Origin: Alcanivorax sp.
GTDB taxonomy: Bacteria > Pseudomonadota > Gammaproteobacteria > Pseudomonadales > Alcanivoracaceae
Direction: 5' to 3'
Length of the DNA: 64,000 nucleotides
NCBI RefSeq assembly: GCF_017794965.1
Contig: NZ_CP051240.1
Location: 1,488,001-1,552,000, forward strand
The notes under the pieces: model-generated
The model's input: the letters and a program-made list of their open reading frames with translations, nothing else
Databases searched by the model: none
Told to the model about the DNA's origin: nothing
Made by a program: the position numbers and the translations under genes
Shown here: piece after piece, positions 1-7,664 of the stretch
Numbering within the stretch: position 1 is the first letter of the stretch
Layout: the number at the start of each line of letters is the position of its first letter

Positions 1-693
1 TGGGGTTCGGCGCGGTTGCTGGCCTTCAATTTGTCGGTACAGCTGCGGGATCTGCGCAAACTGGCCTCGCAGATGCCCGGCTTTCAGAAGTTGAAGAGTG
101 AAAAGGGCGCCATGGCCCGGCATGCCCTGGACTACACCCTGTTGCGGCTGCTGGCTGAGCACTTTGAATTGGCGCAGCCGGTTCGGGATGCCGCGGCTTT
201 CAAGACGCGGCTGGACGCCCATCGGGGTGATTTTGTGCCCTGGGCCAGCACGCAACTGAAACAGGTAGCGGACTGGTTCAACCTCTATCGCCAACTGATG
301 GGCAAGCTGGAGAAGAACTTCCCGCTGGCCTGGGCCCATGCCCATCGGGATCTCAAGCAGCAGTTTTCTGTACTTTTTTGTGAAGATTTCCTGCTGCAAA
401 TGCCCTGGCCGTGGTTGCAGGAGTACCCACGATATCTGGCAGCCATTGAGAACCGTCTGGACAAGCTCGGCGGACAAATCGGCAAGGACCGCACCCTCAC
501 CGCCGAGCTGGAAGCCTACGACAAACAGTATGCGACACGGGCAGCAGGTCTGCCGCTGTGGCAGCAGCCAGAGGCACTGCAGACCTTTTTCTGGATGCTG
601 CAGGAGTACCGGGTGAGCCTGTTTGCCCAGCAACTGGGTACGAAAGTACAGGTTTCTGCCAAGCGGCTGAACAAACAATGGGAGAGCTGTTGA
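1..693 (+). CDS. hrpA: ATP-dependent RNA helicase HrpA, C-terminal part (5' end outside window)
   Basis: The reading frame is open from the first base, so this is the 3' portion of a longer gene. The last 230 residues resemble the DUF3418 region that closes HrpA DEAH-box RNA helicases. The most telling part is the tail, where YRVSLFAQQLGTKVQVSAKR is close to the family's conserved ending. The helicase motor motifs lie upstream of the window and cannot be checked. HrpA acts in the cytoplasm on mRNA and collided ribosomes. The next gene begins about 120 bp later with no clear terminator between. Confidence rests on the C-terminal match only. Confidence 0.8.
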   Translation, partial: WGSARLLAFNLSVQLRDLRKLASQMPGFQKLKSEKGAMARHALDYTLLRLLAEHFELAQPVRDAAAFKTRLDAHRGDFVPWASTQLKQVADWFNLYRQLMGKLEKNFPLAWAHAHRDLKQQFSVLFCEDFLLQMPWPWLQEYPRYLAAIENRLDKLGGQIGKDRTLTAELEAYDKQYATRAAGLPLWQQPEALQTFFWMLQEYRVSLFAQQLGTKVQVSAKRLNKQWESC

Positions 694-815
694 CCTGATC
701 AGGCAGGGAAAAGGCGGATACGCCCTTTGCGCCCACGGCCCCGAATCCGGATAATCGCTCCATTGACCTTTTTTAGGCTGGCATTGCCTGCCAAATCGAG
801 TGCGAGGACTCGCTT

Positions 816-1946
816 GTGACCTATTCTGTCGTGATTTCCGGCACCGGGCTGTGGAACCCGGAACAGACCATAACCAATGATGAGCTGGTAGCGTCTTTCA
901 ATCAGTATGTGGAGCAATTCAACGCCGATAACGCCGATGCCATTGCGGCCGGTGAGGTAACGGCCCTGGAGGCGTCCAATTCTGCCTTTATCGAGAAAGC
1001 GTCCGGTATCAAGCAGCGTTATGTGATTAACAAATCCGGGGTGCTGGACCCGGCCCGCCTGGCTCCGTCCATTCCGGAGCGAGGGGATGACGAAGTGTCG
1101 ATCCAGGCCGAGATTGCCGTCAAGGCAGCCAAACAGGCCCTGGAGAATGCCAATCTCACGGCCAACGACCTGGACGCGGTGCTGGTGGCCTGTTCCAACA
1201 TGCAGCGTCCGTATCCGGCCATGGCGGTGGAAGTGCAGGCCGCACTGGGTATGGAGCACGGTTGGGGCTATGACATGAACGTGGCCTGTTCCAGTGCCAC
1301 TTTTGGCATTCAGGCCGGCGTTGATGCGATCCGCAACGGCAGCGCCCGGCGGGTGTTGATGGTGAATCCGGAGATTTGCTCGGCCCACCTGGCCTGGCAA
1401 GACCGGGATTGCCACTTCATCTTCGGCGATGTGGCCACCGCAGTGATTCTGGAACGCCAGGACGACGCCACGTCCGATAACCAGTGGGAAGTGCTGGGTA
1501 CCCGTCTTCAGACCAAATTCTCCAACAATATTCGCAACAACTTCGGTTTCTTGAATCGCTGTGACGAAAGTGGTGTTGGTGCCCGTGACAAGCTGTTCCG
1601 CCAGGAGGGCCGCAAGGTATTCAAGGAAGTCTGCCCCATGGTGGCCGAGCAGATCAGCTCACACCTGGCCGATAACGAAATTCCGGTAGAAGCGCTCAGT
1701 CGCATGTGGCTACATCAGGCAAATCTGAGCATGAATGAGCTGATTTCCAAGCGTGTTCTGGGCCGCCAGGCAAGCCGTGAAGAGGCTCCGGTGATCCTGG
1801 ATGATTACGCCAATACCAGCTCCGCAGGCTCTATTATCGCCTTCCACAAGAACAACAGCGATCTGCCAGCTGGCAGCAATGGCGTCATCTGTTCCTTTGG
1901 TGCGGGTTATTCCATTGGTAGCGTGATCGTTAAGCGCATCAAGTAA
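816..1946 (+). CDS. beta-ketoacyl-ACP synthase III (KAS III) family protein
   Basis: A 376-residue thiolase-fold condensing enzyme. The KAS III triad is visible: Cys158 in NVACSSATFG, His300 in WLHQAN and Asn333 in YANTSSAGS. At 376 residues it is longer than housekeeping FabH (about 320), so it looks like one of the long FabH paralogues of Pseudomonas-type bacteria. Some of those use longer acyl-CoA primers and feed beta-oxidation products into fatty acid synthesis; that substrate is inference. The start is GTG at 816. The gene stands alone between hrpA and the hvf cluster, so I give no fabH symbol: this need not be the essential FabH. Confidence 0.85.
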   Translation: MTYSVVISGTGLWNPEQTITNDELVASFNQYVEQFNADNADAIAAGEVTALEASNSAFIEKASGIKQRYVINKSGVLDPARLAPSIPERGDDEVSIQAEIAVKAAKQALENANLTANDLDAVLVACSNMQRPYPAMAVEVQAALGMEHGWGYDMNVACSSATFGIQAGVDAIRNGSARRVLMVNPEICSAHLAWQDRDCHFIFGDVATAVILERQDDATSDNQWEVLGTRLQTKFSNNIRNNFGFLNRCDESGVGARDKLFRQEGRKVFKEVCPMVAEQISSHLADNEIPVEALSRMWLHQANLSMNELISKRVLGRQASREEAPVILDDYANTSSAGSIIAFHKNNSDLPAGSNGVICSFGAGYSIGSVIVKRIK

Positions 1947-1983
1947 TAACGCTTGATGCCTGACGCCGGATGATTGACGGCCT

Positions 1984-2014
1984 GTAACCAGCAGGTATCG
2001 TCACATCCGACGTC
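1984..2014 (+). promoter_or_regulatory. possible ECF-type promoter upstream of hvfA
   Basis: GTAACC at 1984-1989 is followed after 18 bp by CGACGTC at 2008-2014. This resembles an ECF sigma-factor promoter (GTAAC-type -35, CGTC-type -10), a class often associated with this operon family. The spacing is slightly long, and a second GTAAC occurs at 2041. The assignment is tentative. Confidence 0.25.
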
Positions 2015-2173
2015 TGACTCAACTTTTTCTCATCTTTCTCGTAACGTTTACCTCACAGCCGCATCTCTATATTGTCTGAACAAGGCGCTACGAAAAAAAC
2101 GTGGTTGCCTGAACTGTTGTCCTTTTGGGCCAACGGTTTCGGACACCCAAATAATGACGTATGGAGACACAAC

Positions 2174-2467
2174 ATGGCTAAGCAGACCAAACTGAACCCT
2201 CTCGCCGCCACCGTAGGCGCTGCCGTTGTTGCCACTGCCATGGCAGCCCCGGTAACCGCCAGTGCCGCTGAAAACCCGTTCGCTGTTTCTGACCTGAAAG
2301 CCGGTTATCAGCTGGCTGGAGACCACGCTGAAGGCAAGTGTGGGGAAGGCAAATGCGGTGACAAGAAAGGTGAAGGTAGCTGCGGTGAGAAAGGCGGCGA
2401 AGGTAAATGCGGTGAAGACAAGGGTGGTGAAGGCAAATGTGGCGAAGGCAAGTGCGGTAGCGCATAA
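2174..2467 (+). CDS. hvfA: HvfA-type copper-binding RiPP precursor (EGKCG-repeat protein)
   Basis: A 97-residue precursor. Residues 1-31 form a Sec signal peptide (positive N-terminus, Ala-rich core, likely cleavage after TASA). The conserved leader ENPFAVSDLKAGYQLA follows, then a Gly/Lys/Glu-rich core with six cysteines at 56, 61, 70, 79, 89 and 94. Five sit in EGKCG and the third in EGSCG. In the Haemophilus HvfA system such EGKCG cysteines become oxazolone/thioamide pairs that bind copper; transfer of that chemistry here is by family. The ATG at 2174 has GGAG eight bases upstream, and longer upstream frames lack the signal peptide at their start. hvfB begins 12 bp downstream. Confidence 0.9.
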   Translation: MAKQTKLNPLAATVGAAVVATAMAAPVTASAAENPFAVSDLKAGYQLAGDHAEGKCGEGKCGDKKGEGSCGEKGGEGKCGEDKGGEGKCGEGKCGSA

Positions 2468-2479
2468 GGCCGGCCTGTC

Positions 2480-3325
2480 ATGAACCACAAGACACCAGTG
2501 TCCGGCGTGGGCCTGGGTCTTCGGCGGGCCCTGATGGGCCCGCTTTCCCATGCCGAATCACCGCCATTTGATTTCATGGAAGTCGCCCCTGAAAACTGGA
2601 TTCCCATGGGCGGACGCCTGGGCAGGGAATTCCGGAAATTCACGGAGCGATTCCCGTTTGTCACCCATGGTCTAAGCCTTTCATTGGGCGGGCCTGAACC
2701 GCTTGATTTCGAGTTGCTGGCTGACATCAAGCGGTTTCTGCGCGAGCATGATATCCGCCGCTACACCGAACACCTGAGTTACTGCAGTGACCATGGCCAT
2801 CTCTATGACCTGATGCCGATCCCGTTTACTGAAGAGGCCGTGCACTATGTGGCCGACAGGGTTCGCCAGGTACAGGATTTTCTTGAACAACCTATCGGTA
2901 TCGAGCATGTCAGTTACTATGCCGCGCCCGGTGCCGAAATGTCGGAGATTGATTTCGTCAATGCGGTGCTCCAGGAGGCAGACTGCGAGTTACTGCTGGA
3001 CGTCAACAACGCTTACGTAAACAGCATTAACCACGGTTATGATCCCAAGGCATTCATCAGTGCCTTGCCTGGTGAGCGCATCTGCTATGTGCATATCGCC
3101 GGGCACTTTGATGAGGCCGAGGATCTCAAGGTGGATACCCATGGTGCGGCGGTCATTGATCCTGTCTGGGGGCTTTTGCAGCATGCCTACAGCGAGTTTG
3201 GTGTACTGCCCACCTTACTGGAACGTGACTTCAACTTTCCCGGCGAAGACGAGCTGTTCGCTGAATTAAGACAGATTGGCCGTCACCAGAAACAGTATTC
3301 TGCCAGGGAGCGTAAACTGGGATGA
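2480..3325 (+). CDS. hvfB: HvfB-family multinuclear iron oxidase (MNIO, DUF692) RiPP maturase
   Basis: A 281-residue DUF692 TIM-barrel protein. Candidate metal ligands follow the family order: Glu34 (FMEVAPENW), His63 (THGLSLSLGG), EH at 97-98, EH at 142-143, Asp174 (LLLDVNN), His185, His205 and His209 (YVHIAGH), DTH at 219-221 and Glu248 (LLERD). MNIO enzymes use two or three irons and O2 to rearrange cysteine residues of a ribosomal peptide. The natural substrate is the adjacent EGxCG protein. The gene overlaps hvfC by 4 bp (ATGA), pointing to translational coupling and a stoichiometric complex. Length is normal for the family. Confidence 0.92.
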   Translation: MNHKTPVSGVGLGLRRALMGPLSHAESPPFDFMEVAPENWIPMGGRLGREFRKFTERFPFVTHGLSLSLGGPEPLDFELLADIKRFLREHDIRRYTEHLSYCSDHGHLYDLMPIPFTEEAVHYVADRVRQVQDFLEQPIGIEHVSYYAAPGAEMSEIDFVNAVLQEADCELLLDVNNAYVNSINHGYDPKAFISALPGERICYVHIAGHFDEAEDLKVDTHGAAVIDPVWGLLQHAYSEFGVLPTLLERDFNFPGEDELFAELRQIGRHQKQYSARERKLG

Positions 3326-4089
3326 GCGATGCGGACTTTCAGCGCTTGCAACGCGCTTTCGCTGGTCATTTACGCAACCCTGAAACCCGGCCCGCTCCGG
3401 ATGGCATTGAAGAGCGCCGCCTGGACATCTACCGTAATCTGTTTTTCAACAATGTGAATGGCTTTATCGAACAGGGCTTTCCTGTTCTTTTCTCCTTGTT
3501 GAGTGCCGACCGATGGCAGCGGCTGGTGCGGGGCTTCTTTGAGCACCATGCCTGCCAAAGCCCTTATTTTCTTGAGATCCCTCAGGAGTTTGTCAGCTAT
3601 CTGGCCACGGGGGAGGGGCTTGAAGCGGGTGATCCACCGTTTCTTCTCGAGCTTGCCCATTATGAATGGATGGAGTTGGTGCTGGACGCGTCCACCGAGT
3701 CGTTTCCAGACGCCGGTTTTCATCCAGAAGGGGACTTGCTACGCGCCATTCCACAACTCAGTCCGCTCCATGCGGTGCTGACCTATCATTTTCCCGTGCA
3801 TGAAATCTGCGCGGATTATCAGCCAGATACGCCGTTGCCGGAACCGGTCTGGTTACTGGTTTACCGCAATCGCGAGGACCAGGTGCGGTTCATGGAGATC
3901 AACGCGCCTACCGCCAGATTACTGCAACTGGTTGAGGAGAATCCTTCATTGACCGGTGCCGAAGTGGTTAGTCTGCTGGCCGCAGAAATGCAGTTTGATG
4001 AAGAAAAACTGGCGGAATTTTCTCTTGGCATTCTGCAACAAATGCGCGAGAGGGACATCCTTATAGGGACAACACTGAAAAGCTGTTAA
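3322..4089 (+). CDS. hvfC: HvfC-family RiPP maturation partner (DUF2063)
   Basis: A 255-residue cytoplasmic protein with a typical DUF2063 start (FQRLQRAFAGHLRNPE). The family's central stretch is present, with YRNLFFNNVNGFIEQGFPVL and later FLLELAHYEWMELVLD. HvfC/BufC proteins bind the precursor leader and form the active complex with the MNIO enzyme. The C-terminal third (about 190-255) looks like a small helical or winged domain, consistent with the peptide-recognition part known in relatives. The start ATG overlaps the hvfB stop. The gene is followed by 187 bp without a clear terminator before hvfX. Confidence 0.88.
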   Translation: MSDADFQRLQRAFAGHLRNPETRPAPDGIEERRLDIYRNLFFNNVNGFIEQGFPVLFSLLSADRWQRLVRGFFEHHACQSPYFLEIPQEFVSYLATGEGLEAGDPPFLLELAHYEWMELVLDASTESFPDAGFHPEGDLLRAIPQLSPLHAVLTYHFPVHEICADYQPDTPLPEPVWLLVYRNREDQVRFMEINAPTARLLQLVEENPSLTGAEVVSLLAAEMQFDEEKLAEFSLGILQQMRERDILIGTTLKSC

Positions 4090-4276
4090 CCGCTGCAGAC
4101 CTATTGGCTGAATCTGACCGGTTTCGGGTGGGCAAACACGATTTCAGGGTGGGGAGAGGAAAAGCATGGGTGGTTATGGTGCTTGGCCTTTACCAATCCG
4201 TTATTCGTGATGGGGCCTGACCGTTAACGGGCAAACGAATTTTTCTGCGGCATTTCCCCTATGGAGTGTCCTTCTA

Positions 4277-4930
4277 ATGCGAGCCTTTCTTCTTGGAATT
4301 CATCAATTATTGAATGTCACACGCAAGGCAGACTTCCTGGCGCCACTGGCGCTGCGTTTGTTTCTCGCGCCGGTGATGATCAGCGCAGGCTATAACAAGG
4401 CTGTGAGTTTCGACAATACAGTCGCCTGGTTTGGGAACCCCGATTGGGGGCTTGGGTTACCGTTTCCCGCACTACTTGCGTTTCTGGCGACAGCCACCGA
4501 GTTGGCAGGTGGGTTGATGCTGCTGATTGGACTGTTAACCCGGTATGTTGCGGTGCCGCTCATGTTTACCATGCTCGTGGCGATGACCACCGTGCATTGG
4601 CAGCATGGCTGGTTCGCCATAGCACCAGGGAACCCGGCTACCAGTACTGCGCTTCCGCTGGCGAGTCTGGGGATCCCGGCGGCCAGGGCCAGCCTGGAGA
4701 ACAGCGAGGAAGTTGGGGTTCGATTGCGCCGTGCCAAAGCCATACTCAAGGAACATGGCAACTATGACTGGTTGACCGCTAAAGGCAGCCTGGTTGTGCT
4801 GAACAACGGTATCGAGTTCGCCATGACCTATTTCATCATGCTGTTGGTGCTGTTTTTCCATGGGGCGGGGCGTTATCTGAGTGTGGACTACTGGGTGGCT
4901 TTGCGTTTGAGCCGGGAAAGGAATGTGTAA
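4277..4930 (+). CDS. hvfX: HvfX-type DoxX-family membrane protein
   Basis: A 217-residue inner-membrane protein of the DoxX family. About four membrane segments can be read: roughly 22-45, 65-85, 88-108 and 175-195. The DoxX hallmark LRLFLAPVMISAGYNKA is near the N-terminus. A hydrophilic insert (about 125-170) between the third and fourth segments is typical of the DoxX proteins that accompany EGKCG precursors. Its biochemical role is unsettled; membrane-side redox or copper handling is inference. It lies 187 bp after hvfC on the same strand, so it may be the last gene of the operon or have its own promoter. The start is ATG with weak GGAGTG upstream. Confidence 0.8.
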   Translation: MRAFLLGIHQLLNVTRKADFLAPLALRLFLAPVMISAGYNKAVSFDNTVAWFGNPDWGLGLPFPALLAFLATATELAGGLMLLIGLLTRYVAVPLMFTMLVAMTTVHWQHGWFAIAPGNPATSTALPLASLGIPAARASLENSEEVGVRLRRAKAILKEHGNYDWLTAKGSLVVLNNGIEFAMTYFIMLLVLFFHGAGRYLSVDYWVALRLSRERNV

Positions 4931-4990
4931 ACCTGTCGGAGTTGCGTAACCCGACAAGGCACACCCTGTTCCCTGACTGGGCAGCATGGC

Positions 4991-4996
4991 TATAAT
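4991..4996 (+). promoter_or_regulatory. -10 element for mlaA
   Basis: A perfect TATAAT lies 47 bp before the mlaA start. The -35 region 17 bp upstream is poor. Just before it is a small inverted repeat (TGTCGG ... CCGACA, about 4934-4956) without a T-run. Confidence 0.45.
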
Positions 4997-5043
4997 GCCA
5001 CGTTTGAACCTATTGCCGGAGGCTGTGCTTCCGGGCCACCGGG

Positions 5044-5817
5044 GTGTTTGTGCGCTACCTGCTACTGACAATAATACTGATTGTGCCCGCGCTGGTCTCT
5101 GCCGAGGAAGATTGGGGAGAGGCCACCACAGCCTTTGATGCCCCCGCCGGGCAGGATCAGTATGCTGACCCATGGCAGGACTTCAATCGCAAGATCTTTG
5201 CGTTCAACCAGCTGATGGATCGTTATGGTCTCAAGCCGGTAGCACAGGGATACCGCAAGGCCACGCCGCAATGGATGGATGACACCATCACCCGCTTTTA
5301 TGAGAATCTGCGCGACTTTCGAAGTGGGCTAAACAGTGTGTTGCAATGGCGGTGGGGGCATGTGGGGCAGAACTGGGGGCGTTTTGCAGTCAACAGCACC
5401 TTGGGTATCGGTGGCTTGTTTGATGTGGCCACCAAGGTCAACCTGCGCAAGCATAATACTGATCTCGGACTGACCTTTGCTCGCTGGGGCATTCCTGAAG
5501 GCCCGTATCTGGTCCTGCCTTTCTTTGGGCCCTCAACCGGCCGTGATGCGGCGGCCATTATCCCCGAAGACTTCATGCGCCTGCGGCACTATATCGATCA
5601 TGATCTGACGCGCCACAGCTTTAGTGCTGTTTATGTGGTGGATTTGCGTGCAGACCTGCTGGATCTCGAGCGCAACATCGTCGGTGATCGCTATACCTTC
5701 CTGCGTAATGCCTACCTCCAACGCCGCCGCTTCGAAACCGGCGACATGCCTTCGTTGCGCTTCCCGGACATTGAAGCCCGGGACAGTGAGCTGGAGGAGG
5801 AGTATGAGGACTGGTGA
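5044..5817 (+). CDS. mlaA: MlaA/VacJ family phospholipid-transport protein
   Basis: A 257-residue MlaA (VacJ) protein, the outer-membrane component that removes misplaced phospholipids and passes them to MlaC. The family core is clear: DPWQDFNRKIFAFNQLMDRY, then NLRDFRSGLNSVLQ, RFAVNSTLGIGGLFDVA and GPYLVLPFFGPSTGRDA. The N-terminus has a signal peptide ending in ALVSA but no lipobox cysteine, unlike E. coli MlaA, which is a lipoprotein. The start is GTG at 5044. The stop codon lies three bases before a heptad-repeat element that also underlies the end of the convergent TerB gene. No other mla genes are in the window. Confidence 0.9.
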   Translation: MFVRYLLLTIILIVPALVSAEEDWGEATTAFDAPAGQDQYADPWQDFNRKIFAFNQLMDRYGLKPVAQGYRKATPQWMDDTITRFYENLRDFRSGLNSVLQWRWGHVGQNWGRFAVNSTLGIGGLFDVATKVNLRKHNTDLGLTFARWGIPEGPYLVLPFFGPSTGRDAAAIIPEDFMRLRHYIDHDLTRHSFSAVYVVDLRADLLDLERNIVGDRYTFLRNAYLQRRRFETGDMPSLRFPDIEARDSELEEEYEDW

Positions 5818-5819
5818 GG

Positions 5820-5997
5820 CAGTGAACAGTTAACAGTGAATAGTGAACAGCTGCGCGAGCAGCGCTTTTCTTGATTTGTAAGCAATGAGGCCGCGCCCAA
5901 CTCTTGGACGCGGCCTCATACGTTTAAAAACCTGAATGCGCTAACCGCGCAGCTGTTCACTATTCACTATTCACTGTTCACTGTTCACTGTTAACTG
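5820..5997. repeat. Inverted heptad-repeat element with hairpin core, copy 1
   Basis: The left arm is a tandem of 7-mers (CAGTGAA, CAGTTAA, CAGTGAA, TAGTGAA) followed by CAGCTGCGCG. The right arm is the reverse: CGCGCAGCTG followed by about six TTCACTR/TTAACTG heptads. Between them is a 10-bp-stem hairpin, TGAGGCCGCG at 5886-5895 with CGCGGCCTCA at 5909-5918. It sits between convergent mlaA and the TerB gene and can act as a two-way terminator. The last codons of the TerB gene (AVNSEQ-stop) are encoded by the right arm. A homologous copy with the same hairpin lies at 38279-38437. Confidence 0.85.
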
Positions 5998-6421
5998 CTT
6001 TCATCTTCGCCCGAATATAGTCCCCATGTGACACATAAAGCAGATCGCTGACTCGGCGGATCATGTGCTCTTCATGGGCGTCTGCGTTGCCGTCGGAGGC
6101 GGCCATGGCCCACATGTCCTCAATCAGGGCCACACGGGTTTCCGGGTCCCAGTGTTCGCGCAGTGGCGCGGTGAATTCAAACAGGTCGGTGGCCTGATTC
6201 AGGCGCGACTCGATCTCGCCGAGGATGTCCTGCATCTCTTCCGGGTCAAGATGCCATCGGGTCTGCACTGTCTCGATCAGGTGACGGGTTTCGTTCTCGT
6301 CCACTTCACCATCGCTGCGTGCCACTTCCAGTAACAGGGCCGCCGCAGCACGATGGAGGTCGTGCTGGGTGGTTTCTGGTGTGTGGTTGTCGGTGCCAAA
6401 CAGTTGGTTTAACCAGCGCAA
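5978..6421 (-). CDS. TerB-like protein
   Basis: A 147-residue all-helical protein of the TerB (tellurite resistance) fold. The pattern AAAALLLEVARSDGEVDENE, followed later by LIEDMWAMAASDGNADAHEE, gives the two acidic metal-binding-like helix pairs of the family. Isolated TerB genes like this are common outside ter operons and have no proven role in tellurite resistance. It lies downstream of tal on the same strand with a 9-bp gap, so co-transcription is likely. The C-terminal residues AVNSEQ are encoded by an intergenic heptad repeat, suggesting the original 3' end was overwritten by the element. Confidence 0.8.
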   Translation of the reverse strand: MRWLNQLFGTDNHTPETTQHDLHRAAAALLLEVARSDGEVDENETRHLIETVQTRWHLDPEEMQDILGEIESRLNQATDLFEFTAPLREHWDPETRVALIEDMWAMAASDGNADAHEEHMIRRVSDLLYVSHGDYIRAKMKAVNSEQ

Positions 6422-6430
6422 ATCGGCTCC

Positions 6431-7390
6431 TTATTTCAGTAGGGTTTCCAGGGCCTCTTGATCCCTGGCAAAGCGTCGAATGCCATCCGAAAGCAGGTCG
6501 CAGGCCATGGGATCATCATTGAGCTGCCAGCGGAAGCGGGCTTCGTTGACCGGGGTCCAGTCCTTTTCCATGTTGACCAGTTCCGGATCAAGTACACGGG
6601 TGAGACTGCCATCCCGGCCGGCAAGTTCCTCAAGTAGGGCAGGGCTGATGGTGAGCTTGTCACAACCCGCCAGGGCTTCAATCTGATCCACATTCCGGAA
6701 GCTGGCGCCCATCACGATGGTGTCCAGCCCCCGCGCCTTGAAGGTGTTGAAGATCTCTCGCACCGATTGCACACCGGGATCCTGTTCGGGACTGTTGATC
6801 TCCATACCGTTCTTGCGGTGCCAGTCATAGATGCGGCCCACGAAGGGCGAGATCAAGGTGGCTCCAGCCTCTGCGGCTGCCAGGGCCTGGGTCTGGTTGA
6901 AAACCAGGGTCAGGTTGCAGCGTGTGCCTTCTTCTTCAAGGATGCGGGCAGCGAGAATGCCTTCCCAGGTGGCGGCAATCTTGATCAGGATCCGTGATGG
7001 ATCAACCTCCAGTTCCCGGTAGATGCTGATCAACCGGCGGGCTTTTTCCACGGTGGCCCGGGTATCGAACGACAGTCGGGCATCCACTTCGGTGGATACC
7101 AGGCCCGGAACCCGTTCAAGGATAGCCTGACCGGCCAGGCAGGCGCTGGTGTCGGTGAGCCAGTCCATTTCGCCGGCATGGCCCAGTGTGGCGGTCAGTT
7201 CTGCGGCCTGATCCAGCAACTCCCGGTAACGCGCATCGCGGGCGGCGGCGAGCAAGAGGGAAGGGTTGGTGGTGGCATCTTCCGGGGCCAGTGCGGCGAT
7301 CATGTCGAGATCGCCGGTATCGGCAACCAGGGAGGTCCATTGGGCAAGCTGTTCGCGTTTATTCACGGTTTCCGTTCCTTGTGTTGTCAT
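6431..7390 (-). CDS. tal: transaldolase
   Basis: A 319-residue TalB-type transaldolase of the non-oxidative pentose phosphate pathway. It exchanges a dihydroxyacetone unit between sedoheptulose-7-P and glyceraldehyde-3-P. Signatures are DATTNPSLLL near the N-terminus, the Schiff-base lysine in ILIKIAATWEG, and ISPFVGRIYDW. The usual NLTLLFSFAQA reads NLTLVFNQTQA, a mild substitution. I chose ATG at 7390 (MTTQGTETVNKREQL); a frame extends to 7441 but lacks family-like sequence. The upstream side is occupied by a heptad element. Confidence 0.93.
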   Translation of the reverse strand: MTTQGTETVNKREQLAQWTSLVADTGDLDMIAALAPEDATTNPSLLLAAARDARYRELLDQAAELTATLGHAGEMDWLTDTSACLAGQAILERVPGLVSTEVDARLSFDTRATVEKARRLISIYRELEVDPSRILIKIAATWEGILAARILEEEGTRCNLTLVFNQTQALAAAEAGATLISPFVGRIYDWHRKNGMEINSPEQDPGVQSVREIFNTFKARGLDTIVMGASFRNVDQIEALAGCDKLTISPALLEELAGRDGSLTRVLDPELVNMEKDWTPVNEARFRWQLNDDPMACDLLSDGIRRFARDQEALETLLK

Positions 7391-7449
7391 GGCGCGCACG
7401 TTACTGGCTCGGTATGACAGAATGCTGACTCGTAGTGCCATAAAGGCAC

Positions 7450-7617
7450 TGAGTTGAAAGTTTAAAGTTCAAAGTTGAAAAGCGCGGTAAAGTTCAATGC
7501 AAGTTTTGAACCGACGGAGCCGCGATTCAAGGTGCATGCAGCGCGATGGTGAAGCGTTGATGTTCCCGCCAGGCCTTCGCCTCGCGTTTCAACTTTGAAC
7601 TTTAAACTTTCAACTGA
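7450..7617. repeat. Inverted heptad-repeat element, GTTGAAA type, copy 1
   Basis: The left arm reads TGA then GTTGAAA, GTTTAAA, GTTCAAA, GTTGAAA. The right arm is the mirror: CAACTTT, GAACTTT, AAACTTT, then CAACTGA. The core is about 100 bp, GC-rich, with GCGCG next to the left arm and CGCG next to the right. It lies between divergently placed tal and the 3' end of dusA. The edges (TGAGTTGAAAG and CAACTGATT) match those of the copy at 13411-13567, but the cores differ. Confidence 0.85.
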
Positions 7618-7664
7618 TTCCCGCGCATGACGTTCTGTACAGCGCGGTAGTCGATGCCTACAGG

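Noticed and set aside
699..1415. 238-codon antisense frame over the KAS III gene
   Set aside because: Low-complexity His/Gly/Arg-rich translation typical of a reverse-strand shadow; the plus-strand gene has the full catalytic triad.
816..1946. Housekeeping FabH
   Set aside because: The protein is about 55 residues longer than FabH and not in a fab cluster, so only the family is claimed.
2041..2070. Second ECF-type promoter (GTAACG at 2041) before hvfA
   Set aside because: No matching -10 at 15-17 bp; not enough to call.
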